A DNA stretch of 64,000 nt, taken from assembly GCF_905220365.1 (NCBI RefSeq), contig NC_061129.1, positions 13,702,803 through 13,766,802 of the forward strand, read 5' to 3'. The notes under the pieces are model-generated. The model searched no databases. It had not been told where the DNA came from and worked only from the letters and a program-made list of their open reading frames with translations. A program made the translations under genes and the position numbers. The stretch comes from Vanessa cardui (taxonomy: Eukaryota; Arthropoda; Insecta; Lepidoptera; Nymphalidae). Positions 12,234 through 23,289 of the stretch are shown piece after piece (the stretch's first letter is position 1; each line of letters opens with the position of its first letter).

Positions 12234-12391
12234 CATTACATACATATATAATTGTACTGAGTTTCTTGTCGGTTCTTCTCGGTAGAATCTGCTTTCCAAA
12301 CCGGTGGTAGCTTCACTTAATTGTTAAATGACGATTCAAAAGTGCTTGTAAAGCCCACTTGAATAAAGTCTATTCTGATTTTGATTTTTGA
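12234..12391 (+). repeat. Family-C repeat, 3' part (retroelement 3' end)
   Basis: Family C is defined by GAGTTTCTTGCCGGTTCTTC, a GGTGGTAGCTTCACTTAATT segment, TGACGATTCAAAAGTGCTTG, GAATAAAGT and a (TTGATTT) tail. The AATAAA and simple-repeat tail suggest the 3' end of a non-LTR retroelement or a SINE built on one. This copy carries the hAT-type insertion. Confidence 0.75.
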
Positions 12392-12392
12392 T

Positions 12393-12510
12393 ATACAAAA
12401 AACTTCTTCTCGAATCATTTTATCTAACAAACAAAAAACCGCATCAAAATCCGTAATTCTAAAGGTCTAAGCATACATAGGGGCAGACAGCGTTAAGCGA
12501 CTTTGTTTTA
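12393..12510 (+). repeat. Family-G repeat, 3' part
   Basis: TTCTTCTCGAATCATTTTAT, CGCATCAAAATCCGTAATTC, GTCTAAGCATACATAGGGGC and AGCGACTTTGTTTTATACTG. Continues the order of the fragment at 10443-10590, so one family-G copy was probably split by a family-C copy that was itself split by the hAT-type element. Confidence 0.6.
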
Positions 12511-13676
12511 TACTGTGTAATGATAAACAATTAATATTATCATAATGTAAATGATTTAAATAAGCAAAAGATGAGTTCTGTAAAAATATGTATTGCGATT
12601 TATTTAACTGTATAGTGGACATAATTAATACGATGTTAACGCTTTGTTGCTAGCTTGATATTACGTTGTTTTTTCTGAACGAATACACTGTTAATAAAAA
12701 TAATCATGTCATTTTGCGTTGAACAAAGTTGTCTATACATCGATAATGTGATTGGATACTTTTTAATTTACTCACATATCCAACTGTTTCTATTAGGCTG
12801 ATGTTTTGTGTATTTATTTCGACCTAATTTCTTATTTAGTTCAGAGTTTCTTGGACTTAATAATACTTTGTATTTTTTCTGTGAATAATGATGTAAGTTA
12901 CGAGAAAATATTTAAATAAGTCACAAGTAATTTTCATATTTGTTTGTTTAATTCCTTTATGAGAAATTTATATCATATGAAAATACACACGCACGTCAGT
13001 CTCAAAATCCATGTTCAAAGAAATTAATTTTATATTTTGTAATACTTAAAAATTAAATCAAAAACAGATCAGAAACAAACTATGGGAAACTTGACCTGTA
13101 TTTAACACGTCACACAATGGATGGACTAAATAAACAACGTTTCAAGATATTTGAAAGATATTTGACACATGAAAGATATAAAATTAGTATTGAAAGTCTG
13201 AATTAAAATAATAACAAATCTTTGAACAGTATAATGTGAAACCGTATGCGATAGAAAGAGCAAGAGAGAATGATAAATGTTTTTTCTTTTTCTATACGCG
13301 ACGATTTGACAGTTCACTCTACTGAAAGCCGTGTTGAAAAATTTCATTAAAAAAATTATGATTAATATAAAAAATAATAAGCGCTGAAATTAAAGATCAC
13401 CATTACCAGCGAAAATGTTTAAGACAGATTATAAAACAAAAGGCAGATGGAGCGGAAAACAAACAGGATTGTATTCCCGTCTGTTTTCCGCGAAAAAGAA
13501 CACAAGCAAAGTAAAAAAATGTGTAAATTCCCGGTAATGTCTGAATTAATTAATGATTTCTTATTACTTCAATAATTATTAATATATATAATAAGGTGAC
13601 AACATTTTTGACGTTAACAAGAATATGCGTCGTTTCTCACTATCTGAAGCAATTTCACTTCAATTAATTTTCACTA
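12511..13676. other. Unassigned DNA
   Basis: AT-rich. Two short repeats of GTCTGTTTTCCGC/GCGGAAAACAAAC form an imperfect inverted pair near 13450-13493. No gene. Confidence 0.55.
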
Positions 13677-13865
13677 TTTTTTTTTTATGATAAAGGGGTC
13701 AAACGAGCAGGAGACTCACCTGATGGAAAGTGACTACCACCGCCCATGGACATCTGCAACACCAAGGGGCATGCAGGTGCGTTGCCGCTGTACGCTGTAA
13801 GTGTACGCTCTTTTCTTGCAGGTATAATCTTTTGCACGCTCCCCCGTTCGTTTGAAAACCTTGTT
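13677..13865 (+). repeat. Family-D dispersed repeat
   Basis: GGGGTCAAACGAGCAGGAGA, CTCACCTGATGGAAAGTGAC, CCGCCCATGGACATCTGCAA and GTGCGTTGCCG, then TACGCTCTTTTCTTGCAGG. A SINE-like sequence common in Lepidoptera; it accounts for the ORFs on both strands here. Confidence 0.75.
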
Positions 13866-14564
13866 TTTTTAATACGAACCAATCCCTTTTACAACATTCT
13901 AAATCTTGCAGATAGAAATTATAACTACATTATAAAAAAAAAACACGAGTAACTCTGTATATAAGCCGCTTGACAGGAGGTGTCTTTTTTAATTAGACTA
14001 CAATTATCTAAGGACATTAGCATTGTAACAAATATTACCTATTCCATGCTTCGCCAAGGCACCTCCAATATTAAGAACTATGATGTGATGTCGCTTGTTC
14101 CTGTAATGACACTAGCTCATTCACTTTACTCTATGTAAAGTAAGGTTAAATTTCAAAACTAAATTATTACTTTCATTTAGCTTATATAAGAGAAATATTA
14201 AATTACATCCTCTATGGTACGTTACATTATTTATTTTGAATAACGTTGCTTTAGATTAAACACAATGCATTCTCTGGCCTATATTTCTTTTACGATTTCA
14301 ATTATAATTAATTAAATATTTCGGCCTCAATATTTCGAGGGCTCATTTGTGCAGAAACTCACAAGGACAATACTTTCCTTCGTTTTCGAATAGCTTCGAT
14401 TTCAAAGGAAGTCTTAGATGTTTTTTGTTAACTTTTAATGTAAGGCCGGCTCCGTTTGCGGAAGGAAGTCATCTGTGAAAAGTTTTCTTTTTAATTTATT
14501 ATATCCTCAATTTAATAATTTTAAGGTGCCTTTGTGTTATTGCCTTAAAATTATCTTGCACAGA

Positions 14565-14853
14565 TTTTTTTATGGTATAGGTTGGCGGACGAGCATATGG
14601 ACCACCTGATGGTAATGGTCACCATCACCTATAGACAATGACGCTGTAAGAAATATTAACTATTCCTTACCTCGTCAACAAGCCACCAATCTTGGGGACT
14701 AAGATGTTATGTCTCTTGTGCCTGTAGTTACACTGGCTCACTCACCCTTCAAACCGGAACACAACAATACTGAGTACTGTTATTTGGCGGTAGAATAACT
14801 GATGAGCGGGTGGTATCTACCCAGACGGGCTTGCACAAAGCCCTACCACCAAG
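14565..14853 (-). mobile_element. SINE-B copy, full length
   Basis: On the plus strand from TTTTTTATGGTATAGGTTGG to GCACAAAGCCCTACCACCAA. Contains ACACTGGCTCACTCACCCTT and CCGGAACACAACAATACTGA. Good preservation. Confidence 0.88.
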
Positions 14854-15099
14854 TAAACGTATACATTAGATTTTTCTGTGTTTTTTTTTTCATAATCTTT
14901 GTGTAAATCATGATAGTGTTTTTTACACATAAATAACAGACTGTTTCTATACCACTGCTGGGCAAAAGCCTCACCTCTTTTGATGAAAATGTTATATAAT
15001 TCATTTAGTGAGAGTGATTCACTTACTGACGAAACACTTATATATTTTTTGTTATAGATAGATGGAATGGCAAGTGATATAATCTGGCATATTGACAAC

Positions 15100-15256
15100 C
15101 TAATAAATATTAAACATTCTTCACATCGCCAATGCACTGCCAGCCTAGGTAGCTATGATATCACGTACCTTACACTGGCTCACTCAGCACAAAACCCGAA
15201 CACAGCAATACCACATAGCTATAACTTATTGCTGTTTATCAATGGAATATGTGACG
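15100..15256 (-). mobile_element. SINE-B fragment, diverged
   Basis: TTCACATCGCCAATGCACTG, CTTACACTGGCTCACTCAGC and TATTGCTGTTTATCAATGGA-like segments follow SINE-B order on the reverse strand. It lies 250 bp from the intact copy at 14565-14853. Confidence 0.65.
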
Positions 15257-15690
15257 ATCGTTATAAAAAATCCACATCCGATACGGAAAGAAGACCTCAG
15301 ACCTCAGAACCGTCATAACTCAAAAAGAACGCACTACTTTATTATTAATAAAAAATATTATAAATCAAATATCCTAAAACGTTATTTTAAAATAGCTGTT
15401 AATATTTCAGGGCTTTAGAGAGGCAGTCTCAAAGGGTAAAGCAACAAATCTTATTAAGGCTAATGAACCAACTTAGCGTCTCTTAAATTGGACAGTCGCC
15501 TTGCCACCCTACAGCCGGGCTCCGTTGAGTAATTTAATTTTTATTACAATATTGACAAGCCTTATTAATTTATTACAGTGAATATTAAAAAAACTACTCG
15601 ATTTTAAGGACATTTATTTTCTTAAGCCAGTTAGATACGTAATTAAATTTGTGATAAAGTTAAGCGCAATTAATTTTATTTAAGAACATA

Positions 15691-15820
15691 TAGCCCAGTG
15701 GATGGAAAACGTGGTTTTTGACGCAAATATTGCGGGTTCGAAAACTATGAAGTTTTAGTTTTCTTAATTTGTGTTTATAATGAAATATCGTGCTTTGTGA
15801 TTAAGATAACATCGAGAGAA
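15691..15820 (+). mobile_element. SINE-A copy, diverged, 3' truncated
   Basis: TAGCCCAGTGGATGGAAAAC head, B box GCGGGTTCGAAAAC, then AATTTGTGTTTATAAT as in the body of better copies, and a decayed region corresponding to the CTCGGCGGTGAAGG segment. Confidence 0.6.
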
Positions 15821-15861
15821 AAATCATACAATAAATTGGGATAAGTGTGTAGATGTAAAGA

Positions 15862-15944
15862 GCTGAGATCGCCCAGTGGTTAGAACACGTGCATCTTAAC
15901 CGATGATTTCGGGTTCAAACTTAGGCAATTTACAGGCTGTTACT
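15862..15944 (+). mobile_element. SINE-A deletion derivative (head joined to tail)
   Basis: The head from GCTGAGATCGCCCAGTGGTT to TTAGGCAA is joined directly to the tail TTTACAGGCTGTTAC, so about 210 bases of body are missing. It lies 40 bp after another SINE-A copy in the same orientation. Confidence 0.75.
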
Positions 15945-17147
15945 TTTTTTACTTTAAGTGTATCCAATGACCCTTATTGAAAAGGCTCTTCAAAAGGATT
16001 TGTTGATATAAATTCCAAACAAGTGCTCACTTGTATACTTACTTATAATAGAGTTTCTTTAGATTTTGAAACAATGATATGTGGTATTATCACTTTGGAT
16101 AAGATTTAAAGATCTATTATATCTATGACCTCATATTGTTTTTCCTTTATAAAGTATGGGTGATACTTTTTAATTAAAATATTCGAATACCGAATGTCAG
16201 AGTGCGGGGTCACTAACGTCGGGTTTTAAATAATAAAACAGCGGGATCGTTGCGGCTAAACCAAAAAAAGTTTATTAAGAGCTTAAGGCTCTTTTCACAC
16301 CAGCAACAAAAATGTTACTAACATTTTAAAAACACGTTTGAACGTGACGTTTACTTTTTATAAGATTATTGTATGCTGATATAAAATAATATTGTTGGTA
16401 ATGAAAATAAATAATGAAATTTGATAAATCTAAAAGTATACTTAAATATTTTAAATTAAAGTCCTCAAAGCACATTATTATTTAAAAATAAATATATTTA
16501 AAATTGAAATTTATAGTCTGTTTATCACCTGACCTAAAAATAAGCCGCTTTGGTGTGACGTCAGATAGACCAAAATTGTAATTTCAATATCATGGCACTT
16601 TCATAAACAACTGTTTTGGAGTTTAAATGTAAGAATTTTTACATTTCATACCAACGATAGGGATCGTAATTAAATATTTTCTAAAAAATATTCATAGCTT
16701 AACTTGAATAAGAGCCAATCGTACAAACACATCTATTGTCTCTACCAATGTGACGTCACCAAAATATCTGATAGCGTTTGTATGAAAGGATAAAAGGATA
16801 AGTAAAAAAGTATACAAATTTAATTTTGTGGCAAGAAAGCTTGTATTTTTTTGTCGAAATATTTCGCTCCTTTTAATAAGGTAAATCAAAATATTGAGGT
16901 ATTCTTTCAAACATAGCAGAATACCCTATTGACAATACCTCAAAAAGAAAAAATGAATTATATGCATGCAACTCACGCCTTTATGATAAATGAGAAACTA
17001 ATAATAATTATTTTATATTCTGTATCAATGATTGAGTGAGATGCGAAGGCTGTGGCCTCTTGGGTATGTTAAAGACTATCTGCTCGCCGTTAAAAGTGAA
17101 TGCTGCAATCCTGGTTGATGAAGAGTGATGTCGTGTAGATGTAGATG
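15945..17147. other. Unassigned DNA
   Basis: No gene; two TGACGTCA words (16557, 16752) and nothing else notable. Confidence 0.55.
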
Positions 17148-17199
17148 TCACATATACGCCTTCATTAGTGAATATTCACTAATGAAGGCGTATATGTGA
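17148..17199. repeat. Perfect 52-bp palindrome
   Basis: Two 26-base arms with no spacer; the left arm starts TCACATATACGCCTTCATTA and the centre is GAATATTC. Every base pairs. No known family signature or target duplication was seen. Confidence 0.9.
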
Positions 17200-17635
17200 G
17201 TGACGCTCGTTCTTACAAAATGTTATAGTGTGTGCATGCAAATAAAAACAAATGATTTTTATAAAGTAAATAATTAAAGGTTTAGGTTCTAGTGCTAGAT
17301 GTATTTATAGTGACTTTATACATTAAGTTAGAATATTTTAAGAACAATTTCAGTTTTTTAAAAATTTGGAATATTATAAAACATTAAAAGATTATACGAA
17401 GCATGAATATTTATTTAACGACTATAATAGCTGTAGTAAACGTAATATTGAATTAATGGATATTTATGTCAATACCAATTACTAAACTATGTATGTTGAT
17501 AAATGCAAAAAACAATTCATATATTATCAACATCTTAACAAGCAATAACAATAATAATTTATCACAAAATTATGTCCTATTTCAATTTATTAATTTAAAA
17601 TTTTTGACATTATTCAAAGTAACGTTTTATTTTAT

Positions 17636-17915
17636 ACAAGTTGTGCCCGCGACCTCGTACGCGTTTGAATTTAACAAAAAATAATTATTATTGTAGCCTA
17701 TGTTACTCCCTATTATATCTGAAAGTGAAAGTCCCGTTAAAATCGGTCCAGCCGTTCCAGAGATTAGCAGAACAAACAGACAAACAAAAATTAAAAAAAA
17801 AATGTTATTTTGGTATATGTACCGTGTATACAGATGTCTGTATACAATGCATTGAGTGAAAATAGGCTATTTTAATATTACAAACTGACACTCCAATTTT
17901 ATCATATGTATAGGT
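17636..17915 (+). repeat. Family-H repeat, most complete copy
   Basis: TACAAGTTGTGCCCGCGACC, TTGTAGCCTATGTTACTCCC, AAAATCGGTCCAGCCGTTCC, AGAGATTAGCAGAACAAACA and TTACAAACTGACACTCCAAT. Includes a 22-bp palindrome (17825-17846, centre AGATGTCT). Confidence 0.7.
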
Positions 17916-18107
17916 CAATGTTATCAAAACAATTTAAAAATAATTTAAATCCAATTATTTTTATTACAGAATTTATTAAAACATACAATAAATAATGTAA
18001 GCGGTTTTATTTACAATCATCTAATTTGCAAATCAAATTGTATTGTAAAATTATCGCGTTACGACAACAAACAAACAAAAAGTCTTCAGAATTTTATAAG
18101 ACTGTAA

Positions 18108-18328
18108 CTCAAATCAAATCAAAATAAACTTTATTCATGTAGGCTTTTACAAGCACTTTTGAATCGTTATTTTACAATTAGCTACCACCGGTTCGGAAAG
18201 TAGACTCTACCGAGAAGAACCGGCAAGAAACTCAGTGGTTACTCTTTTTTAACAATTAAAAAATACAAAGTCATGTTAGTTAAATACAATTATTTAAATT
18301 AATATATCCTGCTTGGAATTCAACAGGT
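18108..18328 (-). repeat. Family-C copy, longest in the window
   Basis: On the plus strand from AAATCAAATCAAAATAAACT through TTTGAATCGTTATTTTACAA, CTACCGAGAAGAACCGGCAA and on to CCTGCTTGGAATTCAACAGG. It shows the upstream part that is also split by the hAT-type element. Confidence 0.8.
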
Positions 18329-18411
18329 ATTAGCTCCGCACTTTTTTATCATCTATGTTAGTACTGTTTTTAGAGCTAAGATAATTCGTATAACATCACT
18401 TTTATATGAAC

Positions 18412-18429
18412 AGAGAGAGAGAGAGAGAT
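18412..18429. repeat. (GA)n microsatellite
   Basis: About nine GA units, uninterrupted. Confidence 0.9.
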
Positions 18430-18669
18430 AGAATAGCTACTGTTCTAAAGGACACACTTTGGATCGTAAAGTGAGTTTATATTATACATAATAGAAATTT
18501 ACACTAGTTTTAAGGTTAAAGTTGAATAATACATGTTCGTATAAATTATTTTGTTTCGACTTTAAAGGAGATTCGTTCCGAGTTTTATGGCTCCAATTTC
18601 CGTTCAACAATTTATTTGTAAGCGACCACTCCTGTTTAGTGCGACGATAAATTTTGTTATGATAGTATA

Positions 18670-18987
18670 GTACGGCACAACTTAGACGTAGCATCGGCAA
18701 AATTCGTAAAACCGATATATCTGAATTAAGTACGCTATCCGAAATTATCAATATTAATTTCTCTTGTGAATATGATATTTACACAAACGAAAAAACTTGT
18801 AATATCATATCACCTAATATATTCGTCGATTTACATGCACTTGCTTTCTCAGGTTGAACTGACGCGAGAATCTATAGCGACGAATAGCGTCGAATGGCGC
18901 GATAGGAAGCTATTTCTATTGGTTGTATAAATCGGCAGTAATCGGTCTTATTAAATTTGCCGCTGCTATATCTAAGTTGTGTCGTAC
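18670..18987. mobile_element. MITE, GTACGACAC family, copy 1
   Basis: Ends are about 32-bp inverted repeats (28 of 32 matching) beginning GTACGRCACAACTTAGA and running to GCGGCAAA or CATCGGCAAA. TA on both sides (18668-18669, 18988-18989). The interior matches the second copy at 52704-53045 along most of its length, including CTATAGCGACGAATA and CAGTAATCGGTCTTATT. Confidence 0.82.
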
Positions 18988-19239
18988 TACATATATTTGT
19001 TTTAAGAGATTTACACGACACATTTCCTTATAACGAATGTCGGTACATAAATTGTTTTATTTTGATATTTTTAGCCTGTTCATACAGTTGTATATATATA
19101 TTGTTTGCAGGGATTTTTATTTTATTGTTTATATTGATGTTAACCATGATTTTTAGTATTTAATGATTTTTATTAGTTAACTAAAAGGTAATTAGTTAAA
19201 ATAAAATTATAATAAATGTTGATGAGCTCCGCTCTTTAA

Positions 19240-19834
19240 CCTTTAAGTACTGACGTGGGTGTCTCACACACGTTGACAAAACATATATGAGCTTTATTTC
19301 GGCGCCTTTAAAGTTACCCCCACGCCCTTCTCTGTAGCTTCGGGATCCAACGCAATGATTGATCAGTTGAGCCAGATTACAGCATATATGTATTATCTAT
19401 GAGTCGAGCGAAGTCACAATATTGTTGAAAACCCTCGACGTCAACTCAAAACATTCAACGACTCAGCATATTTATGACTTTGAACTATTTGACACGACGA
19501 TGATTAACACAATTATTAAGTCAAAAACTTTTACAGATTTGCACAAAGTATAAAAATTCAAATAAAGTTGAACTAAAACCCACCTATCGTGAAGAAATGA
19601 AAGCTTTCTTAAATAGTAGCTTTTTGATTAGTACCTAATAAATGTTAATCTCATACGAAAATGTTGTTGTTTTCTTAATTTTCCTTAGTAAATGAATAAT
19701 AAACAGATCATATTGCAATTAAATCATGTGAATTTTAGTGAATATTAAGAACCCATTTCGGTTTTTTAAATAACCGTCTGAAAGACGTCACGTCATCATT
19801 TATGATCTGACTAAACCACGTCAGTACTTAAAGG
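19240..19834. mobile_element. piggyBac-type MITE, 595 bp
   Basis: Perfect 19-bp inverted repeats CCTTTAAGTACTGACGTGG at both ends (19240-19258 and 19816-19834), each bordered by TTAA (19236-19239 and 19835-19838). TTAA target duplication with CC-starting ends is the piggyBac signature. The interior has no transposase ORF; it has a GTGTCTCACACACG subterminal motif near the left end. Confidence 0.88.
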
Positions 19835-20484
19835 TTAATGTAGATCTAAAAAATATATTTAAAAATAAGCAATAATTATATAAGATTTTTCTAAGATTAA
19901 ACTGTTAGTTACTTGGGCTCTTCAACTGGATGCATGATTGTTTTCATATACGCTGTGGCTTCAGTGAGCTGTGAGGCTCTTTAGCGCTCCACAGTTGATA
20001 AGGCATCCTGCACTTCTTAATCGATACTTTAGTCCACCTCAGGAGTGACGACTGGTCCTCCGCCATCCAAATCTCTACTCTCGAGACTATACTATTACAC
20101 TTTTACAATAGCTGAGATTCTGTTATAATTAATTAAATTTAAAATCACTTAGAAACATAATGAAAGAAAGCTGGTGTTTTTTTTCAATCAATTACATTAC
20201 TTAAGTAAATCTCAAGACCTTGTTACTGAAGGCGCTCTGAATGACTTCAGAACTCCCAACTTTATGTTGAAACTAACTTCGAATGGAACGTTTTGAGCTT
20301 CTTAATTGAAATAGTTGACTTTTCGAACGAAAGAAATCTTTTTTAAACTTCTTTCGTCTTATGACTTAAAGCGAGATTCGGAGAACGAAATTAGTCCTCA
20401 GTTTACACTTGCTACTTTTTGTCTGTTTATATTAGTATCAGCATTTACAAACAAGCAGCTTTAATATTCTGGAAGAATTTTGAT

Positions 20485-20785
20485 TGGTGGTAGGGCTTAG
20501 TAGATGGAAGGATTGTGTGAATTCTTTTGAGATGACGTCCAACAAAGAGTTGGAAGGAGAAGACATGCTGCGCCGATCCCAAATACAATTAGGATAAGGG
20601 TAGGAGGATGATGATGATGGTAGGACTTAGTGCGGGCCCATCTGGGTAGGTAACATCCACAGTGGATCCACATTTATTCTAAAACCAAGCAACAACCCAT
20701 AGTTTTTTTTGCGTTTGTCTACGAGGACGAGGAAGATCATAATATCTCAGTACCCAAGGTGCTGGTGTGCATAAAAATGGTTACA
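20485..20785 (+). mobile_element. SINE-B copy, diverged, split by a LINE tail
   Basis: The head TTGGTGGTAGGGCTTAG at 20485-20501 continues at 20618 as TGGTAGGACTTAGTGCGGGC and CATCTGGGTAGG. The intervening 116 bp are a LINE 3' end. The distal half is weakly preserved. Confidence 0.7.
20502..20617 (+). mobile_element. Non-LTR retrotransposon 3' end inserted in SINE-B
   Basis: Translates as DVQQRVGRRRHAAPIPNTIR then IRVGG and two stops, the recognisable C-terminal end of a lepidopteran LINE reverse-transcriptase ORF, followed by an (ATG)n tail. A 14-bp repeat TGGTAGGRCTTAGT (20488-20501, 20618-20631; 13 of 14 matching) flanks it, as expected of target-primed insertion with 5' truncation. Confidence 0.75.
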
Positions 20786-20944
20786 ATTCATACTGCACCA
20801 ATGTCATAAAAAAGAACACTGTATCTCATCTATGAAATTCACTTCTATCACTTTAAATCATAAATTTACGTCATATTAATTATGTCATTTATTTTTAATG
20901 TCTTAATTTAACTTGAAAAACTATTATGAGAGACATAGAAAATA

Positions 20945-21030
20945 AAACTCAAAAAAGGACTTACAAACACTTTTCAATTGTCCAATTACAGGGCAAATTA
21001 AATTTAAAGTTACCATCGATTCGGAATTCA
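20945..21030 (-). repeat. Family-C remnant (possible)
   Basis: CTTACAAACACTTTTCAATT and TACCATCGATTCGGAATTCA keep the reverse order of family C. Weak. Confidence 0.35.
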
Positions 21031-21932
21031 AATACTATCGTGAAAAAGCGTAAAACGATCTAAATTCAATGCGTAAGTAAATTCATTATATAGATATATC
21101 TAGATAGATAAAGTGTCTCTTTCCAGAACAACTGAAACAAACTAGTCAACTTAATTATCTATACTGCTACGCTTGACACTCGCCAATGTTATAGTTCTCT
21201 GCTAGTGTGCTTGTACAGTCAGAGTAAGAAAACCTTCGTCAGTCTTTAAATTAATTCCTGTATTAAATCGTAAACTCTTAGTACCTTTTGAAAGTAAAGC
21301 ACTAAACTGACAACTGCATATAAAATTAAACTTACATTGTATGATAACTTGGTTCGAAATAGTGTAACATCTTTGGCCTACGGCTAGTTTTATATCAACA
21401 TGAAATCTTTTTAATGGCGTAATTAGTCATTACCAATTTAAATTACTGCTATTGAATTGTCAAAATATGTCTGTCAGTGTCATATTCGCAATCGGTAAAG
21501 TAGATTATCGTTCATACTGAGCACGCTAAAATATATCTTAAGGTGATGAACCTTTTCTTACCTCGACTACAGTCCATATGTACACATAGTGGCCACTATT
21601 TTACGCGATTATTAAAAAAAACAAAAGAGAGTCGCGCGTGAAACGACAATTGGAGATTTTTGTTAATTAGATTTTTAACGTAAAGACAATAATATTTTAT
21701 AAAAATAAAACAAATAATAAATGAATATTCATTTCTTCTGGTGTATTCATTAATAATAATATTTACTGTGTTTGATTTTACATTTGTTTACACGTGAGAA
21801 TGATTTAATAAAAAATAAAATGTTAGTAGGCATGCACATTTTTAATATACATACATAAATGACAAAATTAAACAGAAAAACAACTAACCAAAACTACAGC
21901 GATTGTTATTACTCGTAAAAATTTCAAGCACG

Positions 21933-21967
21933 GCCATTTTGTGTTTCTATTCCTTACACAAAATGGC
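21933..21967. repeat. Short hairpin
   Basis: 12-bp perfect stem GCCATTTTGTGT with an 11-nt loop. It could be chance or a decayed element end. Confidence 0.5.
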
Positions 21968-22501
21968 GATCCATTAAGAGTACTGCATTAAGGAAATGAC
22001 TCAAAATGTATTTTAATTTTTATTTACAAATTGCTGAGGGGTATCATTCGTTCGTAAATCCTGTTGATGAAGAATTGTCATGAACACTGATGGTTAAAAC
22101 AATGGGATGCTACTTGAATGTTAAAGCCAAACTTTAGGTACCTAACGTACTAATTGTATAAGGTAAAAAAATGTGTTTTAAATTTAATATTTCATACAGC
22201 AACATTTTATTCAAACCAAGATTTTATTCTACTTGACAAATTCGTCAGTGGAGTAGAACTAAGTAATCTATATTGTAAATAAATTGGAACAAGTAATTCT
22301 TATATGCCTCAACGAGTCCATCGAACATTTATGTGCCTCAACCAACCATATAGGCACGGGAATCTAATCACCCTATTGAGTTTATTCAGCATATCTTTCT
22401 GAACTTTATTCTTTTTTGTTGTTTTTTTTTCTGATTAAGTAAGACTGACTTGAATTTAAAATCGTATCCAGTAGTACAGCAGCACCGCACACAAATATAT
22501 C

Positions 22502-22722
22502 AATAGCGACCAGCCCTGGCCTCGCATGGGTAATTGATATGCATTGTTATATCATGACCAAATTACATAAAATCATTTTAAATTGTAGCCTATTGTGTCT
22601 GATGTATAACCTATATTAATATAAAATTTCATCCGAATCCGTTCATTACTTTTTTCGTTAAAGAGTAACAAACATACATACATCCATCCCTACAAACTTT
22701 CACGTTTATAATATTAAGTAGA
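22502..22722 (+). repeat. Family-G related repeat
   Basis: TAGCGACCAGCCCTGGCCTC, GCATGGG, ATATCATGACCAAATTACAT, AATTGTAGCCTATTGTGTCT and CATCCGAATCCGTTCATTAC, ending CACGTTTATAATATTAAGTA. Shared with 52043-52232. Confidence 0.65.
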
Positions 22723-23289
22723 ATAAGGTTGAGCGAATGACACAATAAAATTGACTATTCTTAAAATTAAAAAAATAAACAAAACAAATTTTTGAAATTC
22801 GAAATACGTTTCACATGGAGTATGGTCAATTAACTTCTGAACATCCTAATATGGTCTTGGATCGAAGTGGCAACTAGCCTTATAACGAAGGATTGAGAAA
22901 CTCAATCCAGTTTTCAATTTATTTCATAAAATAAATAGTTGCCTTATATTTTCGAAGTATATGAAATACAACGGGACAATTCTTGAAATTTTAAAATAAG
23001 ATGAAATTCCTCTTGGCCGTAGCTCGGTAATCTTCGGCGTATTTCGGCATTCTTCGGACAAGTTTTATGGCACAGGAACGGTAGTATTGCGTCGAGATAT
23101 ACGTATTTTCTTCTGACATGGAATTTGTCGTTACAGCACAGATTAAAAAGGCATATTGCCAATTTTGAAAAGTCGTATGTATTACGTATTTTAATACAAT
23201 AGAATAACGGCAAAGATTACTATAATGTTTTCAAAATAACTTTAGTTTCCAGTGTCAAAATAATTTAGGATACAATTACATATAAAATA

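Larger units (their letters stand above)
20786..22501. other. Unassigned DNA
   Basis: One weak family-C remnant and one short hairpin (listed separately). The remainder is AT-rich and unrecognised. Confidence 0.55.

Noticed and set aside
12019..12310. Overlapping open frames on both strands
   Set aside because: They are translations of the AAGACC-type array at the right end of the hAT-type element and are low-complexity artefacts.
14817..15137. Minus-strand open frame of 106 codons
   Set aside because: Begins in a SINE-B copy and runs into unique AT-rich DNA; no known motif and no codon bias.
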